From: a virus
Length of the DNA: 47,673 nucleotides
Reading direction: 5' to 3' (one strand)
Virus record (IMG/VR): IMGVR_UViG_3300048833_000083
Span: 1-47,673 of that record
The position numbers were made by a program, and so were the translations under genes. Position 1 is the stretch's first letter; every line of letters starts with the position of its first letter. This document shows, piece after piece, positions 38,783 to 46,587 of the stretch. The notes beneath the pieces are model-generated. The model did no database searches. It saw only the letters and a list, made by a program, of their open reading frames with translations, and was not told the DNA's origin.

Positions 38783-39010
38783 ATGGGAACTATCATCGAC
38801 GACATCAGAGGACGCATAGAAACCACTCAGGAGTACAAGGATATGCTCAAACGCCAGAATGAATGGCGAAACTGCGGTATACGCTCGACCATCGACTACA
38901 AGATTAGCGATGACTTCAAATCGATAACCATTACGCTGATTCCGAACAATGAGGATATGCAAGCATTTTTGGCAAAACTGAAAATGACCGATTGGAAGAT
39001 TGAATCGTGA
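38783..39010 (+). CDS. Hypothetical early protein
   Basis: 75 aa, AGGAGG upstream. Helix (IRGRIETTQEYKDMLKRQNEWR) and beta hairpin (TIDYKISDDFKSITITLIPNN). Follows the clamp-like gene by nine bases and ends the early region. May be functionally linked to it. Confidence 0.65.
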   Translation: MGTIIDDIRGRIETTQEYKDMLKRQNEWRNCGIRSTIDYKISDDFKSITITLIPNNEDMQAFLAKLKMTDWKIES

Positions 39011-39113
39011 TATAGTAATTCCTATGCCGAAACCCAGCAGATGATTCAGGCACCTGGTCATCAGAATGGGTGAGCCATAGCCTTACGGCTGGCATACACT
39101 ACGTTACGTAAGG
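39011..39113 (+). ncRNA. Structured RNA element at end of early region
   Basis: Two hairpins precede a terminator: GATGA-TT-CAG (39040-39049) with CTG-G-TCATC (39054-39062), and GCC-AT-AGCC-TTAC-GGCT-GGC (about 39074-39093). A palindromic TTACGTAA is near 39105. No gene. Either a structured 3' UTR or a small RNA. No known RNA class recognised. Confidence 0.4.
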
Positions 39114-39140
39114 AAAGCCCCATTGCGAGAGGGGCTTTTT
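39114..39140 (+). terminator. Terminator at end of early region
   Basis: AAGCCCC (39115-39121), loop ATTGCGAGA, GGGGCTT (39131-39137), then T tract. Separates the early region from the terminase operon. Confidence 0.85.
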
Positions 39141-39179
39141 GTTTTGGTAGGCTTACGGTTTCATAACAGCTTACAGACC

Positions 39180-39208
39180 GTGCAAAAGTCGAGCAGAGAT
39201 GATAAAAT
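39180..39208 (+). promoter_or_regulatory. Late promoter before terminase genes
   Basis: GTGCAA (39180-39185), 17 bases, TAAAAT (39203-39208). GTCGA in the spacer resembles the ACTCGA motif of other promoters. The gene starts at 39246. Confidence 0.65.
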
Positions 39209-39245
39209 TGTAACGAGTAGACAAGACTAGGGGGTTTAGCTACAG

Positions 39246-39917
39246 ATGTCACGTACCGTCAGTGCTAAGGGTAATTTATCCGAAGCTAAAAAAATTAACG
39301 AATCTCCGTTCAAAACGAAGATAGACAGATACCCCGACGTGGTGGATTTCATCAGGTCGGCTGTTGCTGATGGGAAAGCAGAAGTACAGATATATAAAAC
39401 CCTGCTAGAACGCTACCCGACGTATGACTTAGGTAGTCGTCCGACAATTTACAACTGGATTCGCAAATACGGCAGAATCACTAAAACGGTGGAAGTCACG
39501 CTCTACACGCCAAAGTACTTTGAACATATGCAGGAGTTCGATGCATACAAGGAAATGCTCTGGTCGTTGAAAGAACTGAAAGAACGCTATGAATCTGCTA
39601 AAAAGGCAGAAGCAAATATGCCTATCAAGCAACGTGGAATCACCGAAATGCTTGTACAGCTCATCAGAATGGAAAAGGAAGTAGCTGAACTGGAGATACG
39701 CCTTGGCTTACGTGCTGGCGAATCGAACGTACCGAAAGTCAACTTTAATCAGCAGAACAACACGTTTCAGGTCGATGGGCGTGGAGCAGAACCAGAAAAA
39801 GACGAAGTAGCAGAATTAGCAGGTAGAGTAGATGCAAGCATCGCAAGATTTCTTAAAGGTCAAGGAATACTTGATGAATTACGACAGGTCGAACCTGACG
39901 GAAGTTCTACGAGCTGA
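39246..39917 (+). CDS. Terminase small subunit candidate
   Basis: 223 aa. An N-terminal HTH-type DNA-binding region (DVVDFIRSAVADGKAEVQIYKTLLERYPTYDLG, RPTIYNWIRKYG), a central coiled coil (EMLWSLKELKERYESAKKAEAN, VQLIRMEKEVAELEIRLGL) and a flexible end form the plan of a small terminase, which recognises pac/cos DNA and loads the large subunit. Adjacent to TerL with overlap. Divergent, so assigned by plan and order. Confidence 0.7.
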   Translation: MSRTVSAKGNLSEAKKINESPFKTKIDRYPDVVDFIRSAVADGKAEVQIYKTLLERYPTYDLGSRPTIYNWIRKYGRITKTVEVTLYTPKYFEHMQEFDAYKEMLWSLKELKERYESAKKAEANMPIKQRGITEMLVQLIRMEKEVAELEIRLGLRAGESNVPKVNFNQQNNTFQVDGRGAEPEKDEVAELAGRVDASIARFLKGQGILDELRQVEPDGSSTS

Positions 39918-41424
39918 AAAGCTCATCAAGCAGATTAAAGACAACGTATCGAAAGTAGATTTCAGCTTATTTGTTGAACACGTACTAGGCTTTGAAAACG
40001 GTCGACACCATTACGAATGGCAACAGCTCTTAGCTAACCGTGCGGTACAGGAGGGCAAGAAAATGCGTATCCTGCGACCAGACGAGCCGAGCGTCAAGAA
40101 CAAGAAGATTATGGTGGAAGCCCCACGTGGACACAGTAAAAGCACCACGTTCTCGGTGAACTATCCATTATGGAAAATAGCGGTCGACCGTAACATACGT
40201 ATCATTATCGTCAGTAAGTCAGCGTCACAGGCTGAGTCATTCGTCCGTGAGATTCAAGGACATATAGAACGCAACATCGACTATCAGGAATGGGCTGGGG
40301 ACTTAATACCCGATGAGTCAGTCAAATGGACACAAAGCGAGTTCATCGTTAAGCGTGACAACTACCGCCTGAAAGACCCGACAGTATCAGCGACATCAGT
40401 ATCGGGTGTATTGCTATCGAAACGTGCTGACATCATCATCTGTGACGACATTTTGAACATCGGCAACACCCGAACGTCAGACCAGCGTGACAAGACTCGT
40501 GAATGGTTCTTCGATGTGCTTATGCCAGTGCTAGAGCCAGGTGGACAGCTCATCGTAGTAGGCACGGCTTGGAACTCCGAAGATTTGTATCAGGAGCTAC
40601 TGAAAGACACCACTTTTGACGTGAAAATGGTATACGACGCTATATTGGACGAAAAGAAAGGGCAAGTTCTCTGGCCTGATAAATGGACGTGGGACTTGCT
40701 TATGGAACGTAAGGAATCATCGGGGACGCTCTCGTTCAACAGGGCATACCGCAATAAGGTTACATCGGCAGAAGACCAAGTATTTCAACCTGAATGGCTT
40801 GAGGACGCTAAATCTGGCAACCGACAGCTTATACGTCACCTCGATTACAGTAAATGGGACTTGGGTGCTATGACCGTCACTGGCGGTATGGACTTGGCAA
40901 TCAGTATGCGTGATGGGGCAGACGACAGTGCTATTGCTATCATCGGACGTACTAAGACAGGCGTGAAGATACCGCTTTGGCTTGAAATGGGTAAGTGGAG
41001 TCCTGCTGACCAACGTAAACGCATCGTGGAGGTATTTGAACGATTCCCTATGATGGCTCAGTTCACGGTCGAATCGAACGCATACCAAGCATCACTGCAA
41101 CGTGATATGGCTGAAATGACAGACTTGCCTATCAAGGGCTATGGAACTGGTGGTGAAAAGTTTGACGAAGACATTGGTATCAACTCGATTGCTGTGGAGT
41201 TTGAAAACGGCAAATGGATTCTGCCATACGCATCAGATAGCGATTACACACGTAGAATGATAGACTCATTAGTAGGTGGTATGCTTGACTTTCCATCGGG
41301 TCACACGGCTGATATTCTGATGGCTCTCTGGTTCGCAAATACCGCAATGCGTGACATCACGTACGGCAAGAAACAAGGCAAAGCTTCATTTGGACGTGGC
41401 AATCCGATTAAGCGTAGAAGATGA
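39874..41424 (+). CDS. terL: Terminase large subunit (packaging ATPase-nuclease)
   Basis: 516 aa from the ATG at 39874, chosen because AAGGA lies eight bases upstream; an in-frame ATG at 39832 would add 14 residues with a poor site. Walker A is APRGHSKST (about 84-92), Walker B IIICDDIL (about 187-194) and coupling motif VGTAW follows. The nuclease domain begins at GGMDLAIS (D340) with further acids in TVESNAYQ and HTADILMAL. Motor for DNA packaging into proheads. Overlaps the small subunit by 44 bases. Confidence 0.93.
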   Translation: MNYDRSNLTEVLRAEKLIKQIKDNVSKVDFSLFVEHVLGFENGRHHYEWQQLLANRAVQEGKKMRILRPDEPSVKNKKIMVEAPRGHSKSTTFSVNYPLWKIAVDRNIRIIIVSKSASQAESFVREIQGHIERNIDYQEWAGDLIPDESVKWTQSEFIVKRDNYRLKDPTVSATSVSGVLLSKRADIIICDDILNIGNTRTSDQRDKTREWFFDVLMPVLEPGGQLIVVGTAWNSEDLYQELLKDTTFDVKMVYDAILDEKKGQVLWPDKWTWDLLMERKESSGTLSFNRAYRNKVTSAEDQVFQPEWLEDAKSGNRQLIRHLDYSKWDLGAMTVTGGMDLAISMRDGADDSAIAIIGRTKTGVKIPLWLEMGKWSPADQRKRIVEVFERFPMMAQFTVESNAYQASLQRDMAEMTDLPIKGYGTGGEKFDEDIGINSIAVEFENGKWILPYASDSDYTRRMIDSLVGGMLDFPSGHTADILMALWFANTAMRDITYGKKQGKASFGRGNPIKRRR

Positions 41425-41430
41425 TATAAT
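41422..41430 (+). promoter_or_regulatory. Extended -10 promoter after terL
   Basis: TGATATAAT (TATAAT at 41425-41430) begins in the terL stop codon. AAAGGAG and ATG at 41450 follow. Would boost portal and head gene expression. Confidence 0.6.
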
Positions 41431-41449
41431 TTAGTAAAAGGAGTCTATA

Positions 41450-41842
41450 ATGGCTAAGTCAAAATCTCAAGAACGTCGTGAAAAGGTAATGTCAGAAGCA
41501 ACTCAGGAAAAGAACGACATCGTTCAATGTGCCGAGAAGATTATCGGAACTGAAATTAAAACGAATGGTGCTGGTGGTAAAGACTACACCGCTATCGTAC
41601 GTCGTGAGCTCCGCAAAAAGGGCTTTGACCTCGTGCAAGTCACCACTGAAACAGGTGAGCAACTGCAAGTCATTGTTGTCAACGGTCAGGCTCGGTTTCA
41701 ATCCATCGTGGTCAAGGACGGCGAAGTAACATTCGACCCTAGCGAATCAGTCGACAGCAAAACCAGCTATCAAGTCGTAGCACGTTACGAGCTTAAAAAG
41801 TCAGCTCCAGCTCCACAGTCTGAGCCTGAGAACGAGGAATAA
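41450..41842 (+). CDS. Hypothetical head-region protein
   Basis: 130 aa, AAAGGAG upstream, between terL and portal. Helical N-terminus (SQERREKVMSEATQEKNDIVQCAEKIIG), beta-rich middle (VQVTTETGEQLQVIVVNGQARFQSIVVKDGEVTF) and an acidic tail. Its beta part is similar in style to the protein at 44527 (SLIVKDGKL). Possibly a minor head or assembly protein; family not recognised. Confidence 0.65.
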   Translation: MAKSKSQERREKVMSEATQEKNDIVQCAEKIIGTEIKTNGAGGKDYTAIVRRELRKKGFDLVQVTTETGEQLQVIVVNGQARFQSIVVKDGEVTFDPSESVDSKTSYQVVARYELKKSAPAPQSEPENEE

Positions 41843-41847
41843 TAGCG

Positions 41848-43455
41848 ATGTTTCCGAACATCAAACGACGCATACACGAAATGTCAGGTAAGTCTGACTC
41901 TTGGTTCACTAGAAAGGCTAGTGGACTTTTTGGCAATAGCGACACAGCAACGGTCGACTATACCCGAAACGACTATGACCTGTTCCAGAGCATCTACTGG
42001 GCGAGTGAAATGCCTACTCCGAACAAGAACGAAAAGGTCGGCAAAGAATACATTTTGGCTGCATCGTTAGCAAAGCCAATCATTAACAGTGCCTCAGCGT
42101 TCATAGTGGGCTCAGGCTACACAATCGAACTAGATTCACCATTCCTTACGCCTGAACAGCTCGAAGCGGCTACAAACGAGGTTAATGACTGGCTTGAGGA
42201 GAATAAGCACAATCAGCTCGACCTGACGAAGTTTGGTCTACGTGATGGCGATAGCTACCTGTACATAAATGAAAAGGGTGAGGCTGATATGCTCGACCCA
42301 CGAACCGTTGAAGTTATCCTCGATGCTATGACCAGCGAACAAATCGGCTATGACGTTACTGAAACCGTTGATGAGATTACCGATAATGGTCAAACAAAGG
42401 CAGTCAGCTACATTAAAAAGTATCGTAAGAACCGACTGGAAATATTCCGACTCGAACAGAACGAAGAACTTGCACCAGACAAGCTTTATTACAGCGAAGT
42501 TTATACGACTGAGGGTACGGTCGTTCTATTCAACGGTGGTGCGACACCAGAAGACCTCGAATTGGACGATGACGGCAACGTGACCATCTTTGGCGAGGTT
42601 GTTGAACGTCCTTTGCCTATCGTGGCTATTCACAACGAGGCTGAACCTCGGGCAGTATACGGTAACTCCGAATTGCAAAACGTACTCGTTCATTTCCGAA
42701 ACTACACAGGCGTTATGGACGAAAGTACCAAGAACGTCATTTATAACGGTGCTCCGATTCTTGCCGTAAAGGGTGCTAAGAAAGAGAATATGGAGGACGA
42801 CGAGGACGACAACGGTGACAAGCGAATGAACTTCAACAGCGACACCGTATTGTTCCTAGAGGGCGAAAAGGCAGATGCTAAGTTCCTCGGCACTACGTCT
42901 GTTATGACCGATGCTGGTCAACTGCTTGAGTATTATTTCTACCTGATTCTGCAAGGCTCTGAAACACCTGAGTTTGTATTTGGTGCGGCTGTTAGTTCAA
43001 GCAAAGCATCTGTATCAGAACAAATGCCTATCGTGTCACTGAAAGCTGACCGTAAACGTACTGCGATGACCGATAGTATCAAACATATGGTACGAGTAAT
43101 CATCGACAAGCAGATTCGACTCAGTAATCCAGATATGCTCCCATTAGAGGGCTTTGTTCCGAAGATTAAGGTCAATTTCCCAGACATCACTGACGAAGAC
43201 GGCAACTTGACTCGTGAAACAATCGCTATGCTCCTCGAAGCAGGTGTCATCAGCAATAAGACAGCACTCAAGCTATCTGCAATTGGTGACAAGATTAGTG
43301 ACCTCGACCAAGAAATCAAGGACGCTGAGGCTGATGCGAAAAAGGCAGTAGAGAACTCTGCAATCCTACCAGCACCAGCACCTACGATTACACCGTCAGA
43401 CCCAGAGGACGAGCCTATAGTCCCAGGAGCAGATGACGATGGCGACGAAGACTGA
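41848..43455 (+). CDS. Portal protein (SPP1 gp6-like)
   Basis: 535 aa. Pattern of the gp6 portal family: EYILAASLAKPIINSASAFIVG, DGDSYLYINEKGEADMLDPRTVEVIL, RPLPIVAIHNE, SELQNVLVHFRNYTGVMDES, LILQGSETPEFVFGAAVSS. C-terminal coiled coil and Pro/Asp-rich tail. Forms the dodecameric DNA channel and docks terminase. N-terminal residues 9-12 read IHEM, a possible prohead protease site. Confidence 0.92.
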   Translation: MFPNIKRRIHEMSGKSDSWFTRKASGLFGNSDTATVDYTRNDYDLFQSIYWASEMPTPNKNEKVGKEYILAASLAKPIINSASAFIVGSGYTIELDSPFLTPEQLEAATNEVNDWLEENKHNQLDLTKFGLRDGDSYLYINEKGEADMLDPRTVEVILDAMTSEQIGYDVTETVDEITDNGQTKAVSYIKKYRKNRLEIFRLEQNEELAPDKLYYSEVYTTEGTVVLFNGGATPEDLELDDDGNVTIFGEVVERPLPIVAIHNEAEPRAVYGNSELQNVLVHFRNYTGVMDESTKNVIYNGAPILAVKGAKKENMEDDEDDNGDKRMNFNSDTVLFLEGEKADAKFLGTTSVMTDAGQLLEYYFYLILQGSETPEFVFGAAVSSSKASVSEQMPIVSLKADRKRTAMTDSIKHMVRVIIDKQIRLSNPDMLPLEGFVPKIKVNFPDITDEDGNLTRETIAMLLEAGVISNKTALKLSAIGDKISDLDQEIKDAEADAKKAVENSAILPAPAPTITPSDPEDEPIVPGADDDGDED

Positions 43456-44323
43456 ACTCGATAGAAAGCTCCTTGCGACATTGTTGCGTCTGGAGTACGA
43501 CATCAATGCTGACCTTGAAAAACTTGCGTCTGACTTAGACAAAGCACTCAAGGCGGCTTCTCGTGCTGATAAGGTCACAAAGATTAAGCAGTTTGATACG
43601 CAATCGAAAGCTATTGTTGAAGCATACTTTCGTCAGTACGAGGCTATGGTGGCTGAATACTCGGGGGCGGTAGCTGCGTACAAAGGCACTCAGGCGTTAT
43701 TGGAACTGAAACCCATATTGGCTCAGTATGCCGACACTAATACGCTCAAACGTATGCAGGATAAGCAGAAAGGCTATAGCGTCTACTATCAGGCTGAAAT
43801 GCGTAAGCGTGTCGTTGAAGAATGGGGCGGTTATACATTCACCGAACGAATGAAGACAGCCAAGAACGGCACGACAAAGGTAATCAGGGCTATCGTTGAG
43901 AACGAGGTCAAAAAGGGTACGTCTGCTAAAGACATCGCCAAAAAGATTCAGGTGTACGTCAAGCCTACTGGAAATGCTCGGGTTGCTCCATTGGACGTTA
44001 TTAGGGCAAGCAAAGCACGAAGCACTCGTGGCATACCGTCTGGCTCGATTCAGTCAAACGCTATTCGTATCGCACGAACCGAAACCGCTTACACGTATCG
44101 ACAAGCGGCTGTTGATTATTACAAGGACGAATCATTCGTGGCTGGATTCAAATGGGTGCTCAGTAACAGTCACGGTCACGTTGACCAATGTAATGAATGG
44201 GCTGCTAAAGAACTGTACAAGGCTGATGGCTCAGACCTCCCATCAGGACACCCGAATTGTGTTTGCGACACTCAGGTAGTGCTCAAAAGTAAATCAGAGT
44301 TGAAAAAACTCGGACTAGAGTAG
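43439..44323 (+). CDS. MuF / SPP1 gp7-like head morphogenesis protein
   Basis: 294 aa from ATG at 43439, overlapping the portal stop by 17 bases. N-terminal helical region, then the minor head domain: IARTETAYTYRQAAVDYYKD, GFKWVLSNSHGHVDQCNEWA and the C-terminal SGHPNCVCDTQVV, the signature of Phage Mu protein F-like proteins. Minor capsid component that binds the portal and aids DNA ejection. No toxin domain at the C-terminus. Confidence 0.88.
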   Translation: MATKTELDRKLLATLLRLEYDINADLEKLASDLDKALKAASRADKVTKIKQFDTQSKAIVEAYFRQYEAMVAEYSGAVAAYKGTQALLELKPILAQYADTNTLKRMQDKQKGYSVYYQAEMRKRVVEEWGGYTFTERMKTAKNGTTKVIRAIVENEVKKGTSAKDIAKKIQVYVKPTGNARVAPLDVIRASKARSTRGIPSGSIQSNAIRIARTETAYTYRQAAVDYYKDESFVAGFKWVLSNSHGHVDQCNEWAAKELYKADGSDLPSGHPNCVCDTQVVLKSKSELKKLGLE

Positions 44324-44349
44324 CAGAACTCGACCAAGTACGATACAAT
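44321..44349 (+). promoter_or_regulatory. Candidate promoter, ACTCGA class
   Basis: TAGCAG (44321-44326), 17 bases, TACAAT (44344-44349), with AACTCGA directly after the -35. Begins in the stop codon of the MuF gene. A GGGGG site then ATG at 44375. Confidence 0.6.
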
Positions 44350-44374
44350 TGGAATGACTAATAAAGGGGGTCAT

Positions 44375-44524
44375 ATGAATAACGAACAACAGAAGCCACA
44401 GCAACCAGTAGAGCAAAAACCAGTCAAGGTTGAAACTGGTACTTGGGACAAAAATCAGCAGAAGATGAAGAAAATCATCGGCAACGAGCAAGCTAAAATG
44501 GCTGGCAAGAAAGCGAGTAAATAG
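44375..44524 (+). CDS. Hypothetical Gln/Lys-rich 49-aa protein
   Basis: ATG at 44375 behind AAAGGGGG, TAG at 44522-44524, two bases before the next gene. Low-complexity start (NNEQQKPQQPVEQKPVK) and a basic helix (DKNQQKMKKIIGNEQAKMAGK). Small basic proteins in head operons may be packaged or act in assembly. Not assigned. Confidence 0.6.
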   Translation: MNNEQQKPQQPVEQKPVKVETGTWDKNQQKMKKIIGNEQAKMAGKKASK

Positions 44525-44526
44525 TT

Positions 44527-44838
44527 ATGCCTGAACGCAAGATTCTATCGTCTGACGGTGAGAGTACGTTCGCTATTGCAATCAGCGATAAGACTATTGA
44601 AATCAAGCGTCGTGACCAGAAGTTCACTATTACTGGTAATGACTTTATGGTTGTGGGTACATCACGTAAGGGCGACAAAGCTACATCGCTCATCGTCAAG
44701 GACGGAAAGCTCGATGATTCGACTGTCACGTTCGCTAAGGACGAAGACCTTGATGACAACGGTGAACCGAAGCCAAAGAAAAAGGAAGACGACAAGCCTG
44801 ATGAAAAACAGGACGAAGATTCCGAGGACGACAAATAG
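44527..44838 (+). CDS. Hypothetical head-region protein with acidic tail
   Basis: 103 aa. First 65 residues are beta-rich (STFAIAISDKTIEIKRRDQKFTITGNDFMVVG); the last 35 are Asp/Lys/Glu (DEDLDDNGEPKPKKKEDDKP). Preceded by only two bases after the previous stop. Similar in style to the protein at 41450. Role unknown. Confidence 0.65.
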   Translation: MPERKILSSDGESTFAIAISDKTIEIKRRDQKFTITGNDFMVVGTSRKGDKATSLIVKDGKLDDSTVTFAKDEDLDDNGEPKPKKKEDDKPDEKQDEDSEDDK

Positions 44839-45089
44839 TGTCTGATAAGCAGTGGGGTTTGTTTGAAACCACAAAGGGACGTGCGAGGTATGTATCGCAC
44901 GTCATTCCTTTGGAAGATTTGAAAGAACACGAAGAATCGCTCATCTGCTGGTGCAATCCAAGGTCTGATGTATTTTCAGAACACAAAGTACTGTACGTAC
45001 ACCACGCCTTAGACAAGCGAGAGCACGACGAACCTGACCACGATGACGAGCGTTGTGCCTACTGTATTGCTTACTCGACTAAACGCTGA
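44838..45089 (+). CDS. Hypothetical Cys/His-rich protein
   Basis: 83 aa from GTG sharing a base with the previous stop. CWC at about 37-39, a His/Asp-rich stretch (HHALDKREHDEPDHDDERC) and CAYC suggest a metal-binding site. Unusual inside a head operon. Family not recognised. Confidence 0.58.
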   Translation: MSDKQWGLFETTKGRARYVSHVIPLEDLKEHEESLICWCNPRSDVFSEHKVLYVHHALDKREHDEPDHDDERCAYCIAYSTKR

Positions 45090-45095
45090 TATGCT
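45067..45095 (+). promoter_or_regulatory. Promoter, ACTCGA class, before protease-capsid operon
   Basis: TTGCTT (45067-45072), 17 bases, TATGCT (45090-45095), ACTCGA immediately after the -35. Transcribes protease/scaffold, decoration and capsid genes to the terminator at 47614. Confidence 0.65.
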
Positions 45096-45164
45096 AGAAA
45101 CAAGTAGATTAACTGCTCCATAGTACGTAAAGTACACCGTCAACCATTATCAAAAGAGGATAGA

Positions 45165-46220
45165 ATGAACACTCGTACAGGCAACGTACTTATGGACGCA
45201 CACATCACAGAGATGGACTCCACCATCGCTGATGAACTCGTGGCTATCGATAAAGACGTTCTTAAAAACGTGAGCGAGGGTGATAGTGACCCCTTGTTCG
45301 TTACAATGTCAGTTCTTAGCGAGGGCGTATCTAAGAACCGTCGTAACTATTCACGTGAGCTTGTCGAGGAGGTCGCTAAAGCGATTAACGAGAAACGCCC
45401 CAATGGTTATCAGGGTCATTTGACTAAAGAAGAACGAGCAACTAAAGCACCTGACCCCCTAGTTATGTGGCTTGGTGCTCAGACTAAAGAGGAAAATGGC
45501 AAACTGGTACTATACGCTCGTGGTTATGTTATGCCTTACGCAAGTAAGTTCAAAACGTATCTCCGCAAAGCAAAAGCACTCGGTAAGAACGTAGCTATGT
45601 CCATTCAGGGTACTGCCGAGAAAGCTGTCTACAATGCAAAGACAGCGGCTTATGACCTGCAAGGGTTCGCCCTCGATTCAGTAGACTTTGCTCGTGAGGG
45701 CTCAGAGGGTGTGCCTAACAATGGTACACTTATCCTAGCTTCTGAAATGGAAGATGAAGAAACTAATAAAGGAGATAATGCAGTGGACAAGATTCAAGTT
45801 CTACAAAATGCAACTGTTACTGAAATGCGTGAGCATAACCCAGCTCTCATTAGTGAGATTGAGGCTAATGCTACGAACGACCAGCTCGTTTCAGAAATGG
45901 CAGAAATTACAGAGTTGGTTGGTGAGAATCCAAAGGAAGCTATTGCAGAAATGCAACAGAACCTCCGCAAAGCCGAATTAAAGAACGAGCTTGCAACACA
46001 AGTCAAAGCCAGTGGAGCACGACCTGTCATCGAGAATATGGTATTATCTGAAATGGAAGCTAACGCTGACAAATCAGTTAGTGAAATGGTAGCTGACGTT
46101 CTCCGAACCGACGATGCCAAAGCAGTTCTTGGACAGTTCCAATCAACTGAGCCGAAGATTGCGGCAGGTAAGCAGAAGCCAGAAGCCAAAGCTACACGCC
46201 AATTCACAGTTAAGCGATAA
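45165..46220 (+). CDS. Prohead protease fused to scaffold
   Basis: 351 aa, GAGG upstream. Residues about 40-190 are a prohead serine protease: candidate catalytic H85 (GYQGHLTKEE) and S146 (VAMSIQG), then LDSVDFAREGSEGVPN. From about 200 on the protein is helical, acidic scaffold. The motif hydrophobic-x-E-M occurs at E16, E194, E220, E244, E262, E296 and E307, likely cleavage sites. An internal GTG at 45783 with its own ribosome binding site can yield the scaffold alone. Directs capsid assembly, then matures it. Confidence 0.85.
   Translation: MNTRTGNVLMDAHITEMDSTIADELVAIDKDVLKNVSEGDSDPLFVTMSVLSEGVSKNRRNYSRELVEEVAKAINEKRPNGYQGHLTKEERATKAPDPLVMWLGAQTKEENGKLVLYARGYVMPYASKFKTYLRKAKALGKNVAMSIQGTAEKAVYNAKTAAYDLQGFALDSVDFAREGSEGVPNNGTLILASEMEDEETNKGDNAVDKIQVLQNATVTEMREHNPALISEIEANATNDQLVSEMAEITELVGENPKEAIAEMQQNLRKAELKNELATQVKASGARPVIENMVLSEMEANADKSVSEMVADVLRTDDAKAVLGQFQSTEPKIAAGKQKPEAKATRQFTVKR
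45783..46220 (+). CDS. Internally initiated scaffold protein
   Basis: In-frame GTG at 45783 (residue 207 of the fusion), eight bases after AAAGGAG (45768-45774), gives a 145-aa scaffold-only product starting VDKIQVLQNATV. This mirrors lambda C/Nu3, where a nested gene makes excess scaffold over protease. The site lies exactly at the protease-scaffold junction. The out-of-frame ATG at 45778 would give an implausible product. Confidence 0.6.
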   Translation: MDKIQVLQNATVTEMREHNPALISEIEANATNDQLVSEMAEITELVGENPKEAIAEMQQNLRKAELKNELATQVKASGARPVIENMVLSEMEANADKSVSEMVADVLRTDDAKAVLGQFQSTEPKIAAGKQKPEAKATRQFTVKR

Positions 46221-46243
46221 TAAAAGTAACGAGGAGAAATCAG

Positions 46244-46576
46244 ATGGATAATCTAGTTTCAGACGGAAATGCAGTTAATGTAGTATTAGCTCAAACCGTC
46301 ACAAAAGGTCAGCCTGTCTTTGCCGATGGATTCCACGGTGTAGCGATGACTGATGGTGTCAGTGGCGACACAATCGCTATTGAAACCAGCAACCGTGAAT
46401 TTGAACACGAAGTTGCAGGTGCTTTGGCAGTAGCTAAAGGTGATGTTCTGTACATCACAACCGATGGTACAGACGTAGTTAGCAAAACAAACACTGGTCG
46501 TTTGTTTGGTGTTGCAACTACAGCAAAAGATAGCAACAACGTAATCTGGTACAAGTTACTAGAGAACCGTGGATAA
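46244..46576 (+). CDS. Capsid decoration protein (DUF2190-like)
   Basis: 110 aa, GAGGAG upstream. Beta-barrel pattern AVNVVLAQTVTKGQPVFADGFHGVAM, VAGALAVAKGDVLYITTD, TNTGRLFGVATTAKDSNNVIWYKLL is that of DUF2190/cement proteins, which stud and stabilise HK97-type capsids. Directly precedes the major capsid gene. Confidence 0.82.
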   Translation: MDNLVSDGNAVNVVLAQTVTKGQPVFADGFHGVAMTDGVSGDTIAIETSNREFEHEVAGALAVAKGDVLYITTDGTDVVSKTNTGRLFGVATTAKDSNNVIWYKLLENRG

Positions 46577-46587
46577 GGGGAACTGAA

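Noticed and set aside
45778-45981. ATG at 45778 with AAAGGAGAT upstream, out of frame with the protease-scaffold gene
   Set aside because: Its product is an Arg/Leu/Ser-rich shadow of the scaffold; the in-frame GTG five bases later explains the ribosome binding site better.
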